Source: Vreelandella neptunia (GTDB lineage: Bacteria > Pseudomonadota > Gammaproteobacteria > Pseudomonadales > Halomonadaceae). From it: 64,000 bases of DNA. The notes beneath the pieces were generated by a model. It saw nothing but the letters and a program-made list of their open reading frames with translations. It was not told where the DNA came from and made no database searches. The stretch lies in contig NZ_CP140255.1 of the NCBI RefSeq assembly GCF_034479615.1, positions 2,976,001 through 3,040,000 of the forward strand. The letters are read 5' to 3'. Made by a program: the position numbers and the translations under genes. Positions 35,147 through 42,656 of the stretch are shown one piece after another (the first letter of the stretch is position 1; each line of letters starts with the position of its first letter).

Positions 35147-36217
35147 ATGCAGACCTTTAGCTGCCGCTGTGGCAATCCGCTGTTCTACGAAAACACCCAC
35201 TGCCTTGCCTGTCAGTCACAAGTAGGCTGGTGCCCTGCTTGTAGCAATATCGTGGCCATTGAGCCTATGGATAACGGTGGCTATCGCTGTACTCACCCAG
35301 GTTGCGATACGGCGCTACTGAAGTGCCACAACTACGCCGTTGAAAATGTGTGCAACCGTCTGGTGGTGATGGAGCACGGCCAAGCAGACACGCTCTGCGA
35401 CTGCTGTCGTTACAACGAAGTCATACCCGACCTCAATATTGCCGGCCATCGCGAACGCTGGGCGGCACTAGAGGCGGCGAAACGGCGCCTTTTTCATACC
35501 CTGGATTTACTTAAACTTCCCCACGGCACCAAAGACGATGACATTAGTGTGCCATTAAGCTTCTCATTTATGGCCGATGCCCTGCCCGACCAGGGCTTAT
35601 GGCGCTCCACTGCCAAGCAAGAAAAGGTGTATACCGGCCATGCATCGGGCCATATCACCATCAACGTCAAAGAAGCCGACGACGTTGAGCGCGAGCGCCT
35701 GCGGGTCGATATGAATGAATCCCACCGCACGCTGATTGGTCACTTCCGCCACGAGATCGGCCACTACTACTGGGATGTATTGGTTAAGGATCGCGATGAA
35801 GAGAATTGCCGTGCGGTATTTGGCAACCACCACCGGCCAACCTATGCTGAAGCGTTAGAGCGCTACTACCAGCAGGGGGCGCCCAGCGACTGGCCTAATT
35901 ACTTCATCTCCGCTTACGCCACCATGCACCCCTGGGAAGATTTTGCCGAAACATTTGCCTATTACCTGGATATGGTCGCCGTGTTGGATACCGCACTGCA
36001 CATGGGCATTACCCACGTTGAGTACGACGGCAGTCTGGAGAGCATGCTGATTGCCTTTCATCAGGTAGGGATGGCGGTGAATGAGCTCAACCGGGATATG
36101 GGCCTGCTCGATTTGGCCCCAGGAGTGCTTGCCCCGGCGGTGCGCGAGAAGCTGGCATACCTGCATCAAATCGTGCAGGCCGCCAGCCCGCTAGGGCACG
36201 ACTCTCCCGCCGGTTAG
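35147..36217 (+). CDS. Putative zinc metallopeptidase with N-terminal zinc ribbon
   Basis: A 357-residue protein of the putative zinc-binding metallopeptidase family (Peptidase_Mx type). N-terminal Cys pairs (CRCGNPLFYENTHCLACQS, then WCPACSNI) form a zinc-ribbon-like module. The central gluzincin motif HEIGHYYWD is near residues 202-210. A further conserved region is WEDFAETFAYYLDM, which supplies the third metal-ligand Glu. The frame opens at 35084, but the similarity begins with the ATG at 35147. Its TAG overlaps the stop of the convergent alpha-E gene. Genes of this type often lie beside ATP-grasp/alpha-E/transglutaminase genes, so it may process the product of that system. Confidence 0.85.
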   Translation: MQTFSCRCGNPLFYENTHCLACQSQVGWCPACSNIVAIEPMDNGGYRCTHPGCDTALLKCHNYAVENVCNRLVVMEHGQADTLCDCCRYNEVIPDLNIAGHRERWAALEAAKRRLFHTLDLLKLPHGTKDDDISVPLSFSFMADALPDQGLWRSTAKQEKVYTGHASGHITINVKEADDVERERLRVDMNESHRTLIGHFRHEIGHYYWDVLVKDRDEENCRAVFGNHHRPTYAEALERYYQQGAPSDWPNYFISAYATMHPWEDFAETFAYYLDMVAVLDTALHMGITHVEYDGSLESMLIAFHQVGMAVNELNRDMGLLDLAPGVLAPAVREKLAYLHQIVQAASPLGHDSPAG

Positions 36218-37230
36218 TCGTTATCGTTATCCCCCGCGTGGCTTTGACTCTGGCTCTGACTCTGGGTTTGGGTATGTGTGACGCGTGGCACGCTGTCGTC
36301 ATTCACAAAGTAGGTTGCGCTAAGCGTATCGTGGATAGCGGCAAAGCCGATCTGCAACTCGTCGATAAACAAGTGCAGCTTGCGGGGGGAATGCGCCAGC
36401 GCCTGGATATCGGCATCTACCACATCGGCGCGCACCAGCGAAACGGTTGCCGCCGGACGATCCTGGCGTGGCAGTAGGGACAGCTCATGACCCAGGGTTT
36501 CGAGGCTGCAGGCAATCGAGCGCGGCAGGTTAGGATCCTGCAGCAAAAAGCGCAATACATCGGGGCCACGCACGCGCAAGCGCACCTGCTGGCGGTACAT
36601 TTGGTAAGCAGTTAGCGACTTGAGCACGCTCATCCACTGCAGGTTCTCAAACGGTAGCAGTTCTTCAGGGTTTTGCGGCAGCAGACTGGCGGAGCGCACA
36701 TCCACAATACGGGTGGTCATATCGGCCCGCTCTAACTGGCGCCCCAGCTCAATAAAGGTGCGCGCAGGGCCATGGCTTAGCGTGCCTTCAATCAAGCCCG
36801 TCAGCGTCTGGCAGCCACGAATAACGCTTTTAAGAAAGCTATCGCGACGGCGTGGACTAACACCGTTTTCGGCATGATCGGCGACGCTCAGATAGAGCTG
36901 GTTAACCTCTTCCCAAATCTCCCGGGGCACCACATCCCGGGTGGTTCTGAGGTTCTCACGGGCACTGGCAAGCGCGGAGATAATCGAAATATCATTGTCG
37001 GTATCGGCGCATAAAAAGTGCACGACATTGCGTTCATCAAAGTCGGTATGGCGTGCGGTAAAGGCTTCCAGACTGCCGGTCATTTCGATAAGCGGTGCCC
37101 AACCAAGCGGTAAGCGACCCGGCAAATCGAGCATAAGGTGGCTATTGACGCTCAGTAAGCGCGCTGTATCTTCCGCTCGTTCGATATAGCGCGCCATCCA
37201 GTAGAGGTTCTCTGCAACGCGTGACAGCAT
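36214..37230 (-). CDS. Alpha-E domain protein (DUF403)
   Basis: A 338-residue all-helical alpha-E protein, starting with the diagnostic LSRVAENLYWMARYIERAEDTARLL. The domain occurs almost only with circularly permuted ATP-grasp enzymes and transglutaminases, and its activity is unknown. The C-terminus ends in a low-complexity Gln-Ser/Gln-Thr run encoded by a hexamer-like repeat, then an acidic tail. The ribosome site AAAGGAG lies in the last codons of the ATP-grasp gene just upstream (stop-to-start gap four bases), so the two are translationally coupled. Confidence 0.92.
   Translation of the reverse strand: MLSRVAENLYWMARYIERAEDTARLLSVNSHLMLDLPGRLPLGWAPLIEMTGSLEAFTARHTDFDERNVVHFLCADTDNDISIISALASARENLRTTRDVVPREIWEEVNQLYLSVADHAENGVSPRRRDSFLKSVIRGCQTLTGLIEGTLSHGPARTFIELGRQLERADMTTRIVDVRSASLLPQNPEELLPFENLQWMSVLKSLTAYQMYRQQVRLRVRGPDVLRFLLQDPNLPRSIACSLETLGHELSLLPRQDRPAATVSLVRADVVDADIQALAHSPRKLHLFIDELQIGFAAIHDTLSATYFVNDDSVPRVTHTQTQSQSQSQSHAGDNDND
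36235..36276 (-). repeat. Hexamer-like repeat encoding a Gln-Ser/Gln-Thr tail
   Basis: On the minus strand, alternating CAR and AGY/ACC codons encode (QT)(QS) dipeptides near the alpha-E C-terminus. Such repeats expand and contract easily. Confidence 0.6.
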
Positions 37231-37234
37231 GGCA

Positions 37235-38716
37235 TTAGACTCCTTTCACCGCGGCCGCTGCCGCCTTATCGTCGGTTTCTACAATCCAGGTATCTTTACT
37301 GCCGCCACCTTGTGAAGAGTTCACCACTAGCGACCCTTCAACCAATGCCACCCGTGTTAAGCCCCCGGTGGTGACATGAATTTCAGGACCCGAGAGTATG
37401 AACGGGCGTAAATCCACATGGCGCGGCTGCGCCAAGCCATTCGCCAGCGTAGGCGTAGTTGATAGTGCCAGGGTGGGCTGCGCCATATAGTTGCGCGGAT
37501 TCGCCTCTATCAAGCGGGCAAACTCTTCGCGGGTCTCTTTGGTTGAACGTGGGCCAATCAGCATGCCGTAGCCCCCTGACTCATTGGCCGGTTTCACTAC
37601 CAGTTCATCCAGGTGGTCAAGTACGTAACGGCGGTCGTCCTCGAACATACACAGATAGCTGGGCACGTTGGGGATCAGCGGCTCTTGGTCGAGGTAGTAG
37701 CGAATCAACGCGGGAACGAAGGCGTAAACGACCTTGTCATCCGCCACACCGGCACCCGGCGCATTGGCGAGTGCTACTTTCCCTGCCCGCCAGGCACGCA
37801 TTAGGCCCGCTACCCCCAGCATGGATTCAGGATTAAACGCTTCCGGGTCGAGAAACTCATCGTCTACCCGGCGGTAAATAACATCGACCCGACGCAGCCC
37901 TTCCACGGTGCGCATGTACACCACATCATCGTCATCAACGAGTAGATCACTTCCCTGCACCAGCTCGACACCCATTTGTTGGGCAAGATAGGCGTGCTCA
38001 AAGTAGGCAGAGTTGTAGATCCCAGGGGTTAGTACTACTACCTGGGGGTCATCCCCGTGCCTTGGCGACATCGCCGCCAGCATGTCGTATAGCTGAGCGA
38101 CATAATCATCAACAGGCAAAATTTTGCCTGAGGCAAACAGCTCCGGCAGCACCCGCTTGGTGACATTGCGGTTTTCCAGCATGTAGGAGACGCCGGAAGG
38201 AATGCGTAAGTTATCCTCCAGCACGTAGAGCGTCCCATCGCCATCGCGTACGAGGTCGGAGCCACACACATGGGCCCATACGCCGTGAGGGGGATTAATG
38301 CCGACACACTGGGGGCGGAAATTAACCGACTGTGCCAGCACCTCGGCAGGCAACACTTTGTCCTTAATGACCTTTTGATCGTGGTAGAGATCATCGATAA
38401 ATAGATTCAGTGCCTGCACGCGCTGTTTAAGGCCCGCCTCGGTTTTACGCCACTCACTGGCGGGAATAATCCGCGGCACAATATCAAAGGGCCAGGCGCG
38501 ATCAATCATCGCGCCTTCAGAATAGACGGTGAAGGTAATCCCCATGGTACGGATCGCGATCTCCGCCGCTGTTTTCCGCTCAGCTAACTCCTCGGCGCTG
38601 AACCTTGCCAACATGTTGCACAACTCACCCGCAGAGTCACGTGGCTGTCCGGGTGCGGCCATCAGCTCATCGTAGTAATCACGACACGCATAGTTATTCC
38701 AATTCACTTGGCTCAT
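37235..38716 (-). CDS. Circularly permuted type 2 ATP-grasp protein
   Basis: A 493-residue predicted amide-bond ligase of the circularly permuted ATP-grasp family (DUF404/DUF407). It carries the expected blocks: GITFTVYSEGAMIDRAWPFD, ILEDNLRIPSG-type YVLEDNLRIPSGVSYMLENR, GIYNSAYFEHAYLAQ, then LDELVVKPANESGGYGM with the nucleotide-binding Lys, and QGGGSKDTWIV at the end. The frame is open to 38839, but AGGAGAG before the ATG at 38716 and the onset of similarity there fix the start. It is followed directly by the alpha-E gene and is divergent from the transglutaminase-DUF2126 gene. Substrate unknown. Confidence 0.92.
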   Translation of the reverse strand: MSQVNWNNYACRDYYDELMAAPGQPRDSAGELCNMLARFSAEELAERKTAAEIAIRTMGITFTVYSEGAMIDRAWPFDIVPRIIPASEWRKTEAGLKQRVQALNLFIDDLYHDQKVIKDKVLPAEVLAQSVNFRPQCVGINPPHGVWAHVCGSDLVRDGDGTLYVLEDNLRIPSGVSYMLENRNVTKRVLPELFASGKILPVDDYVAQLYDMLAAMSPRHGDDPQVVVLTPGIYNSAYFEHAYLAQQMGVELVQGSDLLVDDDDVVYMRTVEGLRRVDVIYRRVDDEFLDPEAFNPESMLGVAGLMRAWRAGKVALANAPGAGVADDKVVYAFVPALIRYYLDQEPLIPNVPSYLCMFEDDRRYVLDHLDELVVKPANESGGYGMLIGPRSTKETREEFARLIEANPRNYMAQPTLALSTTPTLANGLAQPRHVDLRPFILSGPEIHVTTGGLTRVALVEGSLVVNSSQGGGSKDTWIVETDDKAAAAAVKGV

Positions 38717-39081
38717 GGGCGCTCTCCTGGCGCTGGGGGTGTAAGCGGCAACTTGCTTAATGCTCAGTGTAGGCCTGCCGCGTGCAAAACAATCAAACAA
38801 TTGAGAGCAAAATGCGTACCATCTTTTGCGATATTTCAACGCTCGCTTACTTAAACACTACGTGACAGGGAGCAAGAGCTACTTAAAGCGCCTTTACGCC
38901 CTATCTTGGTGCGCACAAGTGGCATCAAGTTGGTGCATAACGCGATTTCCACTTTAGTTAAACGTCTTAGTTAAGATAGCGGCTGCAAAATAGTAAAAGT
39001 GGAACGATACTTGCGAAACGTTCGGTTATTCCTTAACCCAACCGACCAGCCGATTAATAGCGGCTCTTTTGAGGGTGGCCC
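38717..39081. other. Divergent intergenic region of the ATP-grasp/transglutaminase locus
   Basis: 365 bases with no gene seen. It must hold promoters for both arms of the locus, but I cannot point to a convincing -35/-10 pair. TTAGTTAA occurs at 38954-38961 and 38967-38974, a 13-base-period duplication. GAGGGTGG before 39082 is the ribosome site of the rightward gene. Confidence 0.5.
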
Positions 39082-42000
39082 ATGACCATTCGCGTTGCCT
39101 TGTATCATCGTACGACTTACCACTTTGACCGTCCGGTGCGTCTTTCGCCCCATGTTATTCGGCTGCGTCCGGCGCCCCATTGCCGCACTCATATCGAAGC
39201 GTACTCGCTCAAACTCTCCGGCGATGACCACTTTTTAAACTGGCAACAGGATCCGTTTGGCAACTTCAATGCCCGAGTGGTGTTCCCTGAACCCCGCAAA
39301 GAGCTAACCATTGCCGTCGAGCTAATCGCCCCGATGACGGTGATTAACCCGTTCGATTTCTTCTTGGACGATATTGCGCAAACGATTCCCTTTGCTTACC
39401 CAGAAGCGCTGCGCCAAGAACTAAGCCCCTATCTTGAAATCACCGAGTCAGGGCCGCGGCTGTTGGAGTGGCTCAAAGCCGTGCCCCGCGAACCAACTAC
39501 CACCGTCGACTTCCTGGTCGCGCTTAATCAACGTCTACAGGACGACATCGGCTATCTGGTGCGCCTGGAGCCCGGGGTTCAGAGCTGCGAAGAAACACTG
39601 ACACTCGCCAGCGGCTCCTGCCGCGACAGCGCCTGGCTGCTGGTGCAGATTTTCCGCCATCTGGGCCTCGCTGCACGCTTTGTGTCCGGCTATCTCATTC
39701 AGCTCAAACCCGATGTTAAAGCGCTGGACGGCCCCAGCGGCAGCGAGGTGGACTTCACCGACCTGCACGCCTGGACCGAAGTCTTCCTGCCCGGCGCTGG
39801 CTGGGTAGGTCTCGACCCCACCTCGGGCCTGTTCGCTGGCGAAGGACACATTCCCCTCGCCGCCACTCCGACGACCGGTAGCGCCGCGGCCATCACCGGA
39901 TTTTCGGATAAGTGTGAAGTCACTTTTGATGTCACCATGGAGGTCGAGCGCATCCATGAAGATCCACGGGTCACCAAGCCCTATAGCGATGAACAGTGGC
40001 AGCGCATCTGCGCCTTGGGAGACCAAGTGGACGCCGAACTCTTGCAGCAGGACGTACGCCTCACCATGGGGGGCGAACCCACCTTCGTATCCATCGACGA
40101 TATGGAGAGCCCACAGTGGAACACCGAAGCGCTAGGCGAGCACAAGCGCGAACGCGCCGAGGCACTACTAACCCGGCTGCAGGCCGCCTATGCGCCCGGC
40201 AGCGCCATTCAGCAACAGCAGGGCAAGTGGTACCCCGGTGAACCGCTGCCCCGATGGGCGCTAGCCTGCTACTGGCGTAAAGATGGCGTGCCGCTATGGC
40301 GAGATCCCCAGTGGCTGGCCTGTATGGAAGGCGCCCCCAAGGTAGACGTTGATAATGCGATGGCGCATCGCTTCACCAAGGCCCTTAGCGAACGCTTGGG
40401 GGTGGCGGAACGCTACTGGATTCCGGCGTTTGAGGATGCCTACTACTACCTCTGGAAAGAGCAGTCGCTGCCCGTCAATGTGGATCCGCGGGAAGCCAAT
40501 CTCAAAGATGACGCCGAACGCCACCGTTTAGCTCGTTTGTTAGAGCAAGGCTTGGACGAAGTGGTGGGCTACGCCCTGCCGCTGCGCCACTCGATCAGCC
40601 AAGCTCACCGCTGGGAGAGCGGCCGCTGGCCGCTCAAGCGCGACCACTTATTCCTGGTGCCCGGTGACTCGCCCATGGGCCTACGCTTACCGCTTTCAGC
40701 GCTGCCCTGGGCCGACCCAGAGGAGCAGCCACAGCCTGAATCGCTGTTCGCCCCCCGGCCTGAACTGGGCGATATTCACGGCGAAGTCGCCCGCCGCAAC
40801 GCCGAACAGCTGCATATCAGCGATGCCGAACGCCTGGGTCGCTCAAGCCACCCTAGCCCATCGCATCCGGAAGGCGAAGCCGTTCAACAGCAGCCACGGG
40901 CAAACATCGACCGGGAAAGTAGCGTCATTCACACCAGTCTATGTGTGGAACCGCGGGATGGCCGCCTGCATATTTTCCTGCCGCCGCTGACCAGCTTAGA
41001 GCACTACCTTGACCTACTGAGTACCGTTGAGGAGTGCGCTAAGGAACTCGCTTGCCCGGTTATGGTAGAGGGTTACTCACCGCCGAGAGACCCGCGCCTG
41101 GAAAACTTTATGATCACCCCTGACCCCGGCGTGATCGAAGTGAACATTATGCCCGCGGCCAGTTGGCAAACCCTGGTGGCACAAACCGAACGGCTGTATG
41201 AAGAAGCGCGAAAAACCCGCCTGGGCACCGAGAAATTTATGCTGGATGGGCGCCATACCGGCACCGGCGGTGGCAACCACGTCACCCTGGGCGGGTTGAC
41301 GCCTGACGACTCACCGTTTTTGCGTCGTCCGGATCTGCTCGCCAGTTTAGTCACCTACTGGCAGCACCACCCGAGTCTGTCTTATCTGTTTTCAGGTCTG
41401 TTTATTGGCCCCACCAGCCAAGCCCCGCGGGTGGATGAAGCTCGCCATGAAGCCCTCTATGAGCTGGAAATCGCCCTTCAACAAATGCCCGAAGGGGAAG
41501 TGGTACAGCCTTGGCTGGTCGATCGCTTATTGCGCCACCTGCTCACCGACTTAACCGGCAATACTCACCGCGCCGAGTTCTGTATCGACAAGCTCTATTC
41601 GCCGGATAGCGACAGCGGTCGCCTTGGCTTACTGGAACTCCGCGGCTTTGAGATGCCGCCCCACGCCCGTATGGGGCTGATGCAGATGCTGCTGATCCGC
41701 GCACTGGTAGCCCGCTGCTGGAAAACGCCCTACCGGGCCAAACCGGTGCGTTGGGGCAGCGCGTTACAGGATCGCTGGATGCTGCCCCACTATCTGTGGA
41801 GTGACCTTGACGACGTACTGAGTGACTTGCGCCACCACGGCTTCGATTTTGACCTGGAGTGGTTCGCCCCCTTTCTGGAGTTTCGCTTCCCGCTACACGG
41901 TCGCTTGCACACCCCCATGCTGGATATCGAATTGCGCCAAGCCATCGAACCCTGGCATGTATTGGGCGAAGAAGCCTCCGCTGGCGGCACTGCACGCTAC

Positions 42001-42432
42001 GTCGACTCCTCAGTGGAACGCCTGGAAGTCAAAGTCAGCGGTATGAGCGGTGACCGCTATGTGGTGACCTGCAACGGCCGCCGGGTGCCCCTTTCAGCTA
42101 CCGGCAGAAACGGCGAAGCGGTGGCCGGGGTGCGTTACCGCGCCTGGCAGCCGCCCTCGGCGCTGCATCCGCAAATTCCCATTCACGCGCCGCTGGTGTT
42201 TGATGTGATCGACACCTGGAACCAGCGCTCAGTGGCGGGCTGCACTTACTACGTGGTGCACCCCACAGGGCGTAATTTCGATACCTTCCCGGTCAATGCG
42301 TTTGAAGCCGAAGCGCGAAGACTGGGGCGTTTTAGTGACAGCGGTCATCGCCATGGCCATCAGGTTCCCAAGCTGGAAACCCCAAGCCTGGAACTGCCGC
42401 AGACCCTCGACCTGCGTTGGACGCCTAGCTAA
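39082..42432 (+). CDS. Large transglutaminase-like protein with DUF2126
   Basis: A 1116-residue protein in two halves. The N-terminal half is a transglutaminase-like cysteine-protease fold: an N-terminal beta domain, then the catalytic core with Cys180 (SGSCRDSAWLL), His229 (DLHAWTEVFLPG) and Asp245 (GLDPTSG). The C-terminal half (about 330-1116) is DUF2126. This architecture is the usual large partner of circularly permuted ATP-grasp and alpha-E proteins. No signal peptide is seen, so it is probably cytosolic. It may hydrolyse or transfer peptide bonds. Divergent from the ATP-grasp gene. Confidence 0.92.
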   Translation: MTIRVALYHRTTYHFDRPVRLSPHVIRLRPAPHCRTHIEAYSLKLSGDDHFLNWQQDPFGNFNARVVFPEPRKELTIAVELIAPMTVINPFDFFLDDIAQTIPFAYPEALRQELSPYLEITESGPRLLEWLKAVPREPTTTVDFLVALNQRLQDDIGYLVRLEPGVQSCEETLTLASGSCRDSAWLLVQIFRHLGLAARFVSGYLIQLKPDVKALDGPSGSEVDFTDLHAWTEVFLPGAGWVGLDPTSGLFAGEGHIPLAATPTTGSAAAITGFSDKCEVTFDVTMEVERIHEDPRVTKPYSDEQWQRICALGDQVDAELLQQDVRLTMGGEPTFVSIDDMESPQWNTEALGEHKRERAEALLTRLQAAYAPGSAIQQQQGKWYPGEPLPRWALACYWRKDGVPLWRDPQWLACMEGAPKVDVDNAMAHRFTKALSERLGVAERYWIPAFEDAYYYLWKEQSLPVNVDPREANLKDDAERHRLARLLEQGLDEVVGYALPLRHSISQAHRWESGRWPLKRDHLFLVPGDSPMGLRLPLSALPWADPEEQPQPESLFAPRPELGDIHGEVARRNAEQLHISDAERLGRSSHPSPSHPEGEAVQQQPRANIDRESSVIHTSLCVEPRDGRLHIFLPPLTSLEHYLDLLSTVEECAKELACPVMVEGYSPPRDPRLENFMITPDPGVIEVNIMPAASWQTLVAQTERLYEEARKTRLGTEKFMLDGRHTGTGGGNHVTLGGLTPDDSPFLRRPDLLASLVTYWQHHPSLSYLFSGLFIGPTSQAPRVDEARHEALYELEIALQQMPEGEVVQPWLVDRLLRHLLTDLTGNTHRAEFCIDKLYSPDSDSGRLGLLELRGFEMPPHARMGLMQMLLIRALVARCWKTPYRAKPVRWGSALQDRWMLPHYLWSDLDDVLSDLRHHGFDFDLEWFAPFLEFRFPLHGRLHTPMLDIELRQAIEPWHVLGEEASAGGTARYVDSSVERLEVKVSGMSGDRYVVTCNGRRVPLSATGRNGEAVAGVRYRAWQPPSALHPQIPIHAPLVFDVIDTWNQRSVAGCTYYVVHPTGRNFDTFPVNAFEAEARRLGRFSDSGHRHGHQVPKLETPSLELPQTLDLRWTPS

Positions 42433-42445
42433 CATTTTTAACTAA

Positions 42446-42585
42446 GGAGCCTCTGATTAACGTCATGAGCGCAGGCCAGACAAGGCGAAATTAGTCGAAA
42501 AAGCGGAGTTTACATGGGTAAATGAGCATTTTGAGTCTAATTTCAACGCAGTATGGGCAAGCGCAATAGTGAATCAGAGGTTTCC
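42446..42585. mobile_element. 140-base fold-back MITE
   Basis: Terminal inverted repeats GGAGCCTCTGATTAAC (left) and GGAAACCTCTGATTCAC (right, reverse complement) bound the element, flanked by TAA at 42443-42445 and 42586-42588 as a probable target duplication. The two 70-base arms pair imperfectly over the whole element; GAAATTAG (42487-42494) and CTAATTTC (42537-42544) are exactly symmetric about its centre. It encodes nothing. The TAA duplication and ends suggest mobilisation by an IS5-like transposase, which is inference. Confidence 0.8.
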
Positions 42586-42656
42586 TAAGCTAATGCTTTT
42601 CTCTTAGCGCCCAGTACAGGATAATCCGCCACCTACTTCTCAGGATTACAAGGATA

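Noticed and set aside
39535..40026. A 163-codon minus-strand open frame
   Set aside because: It is antisense to the transglutaminase core of the DUF2126 protein, where catalytic residues are in the sense frame.
42446..42585. The symmetric element as a Rho-independent terminator or integron attC site
   Set aside because: It has matched terminal repeats and a flanking TAA duplication, no T run, and no attC core sites, so a MITE fits better.
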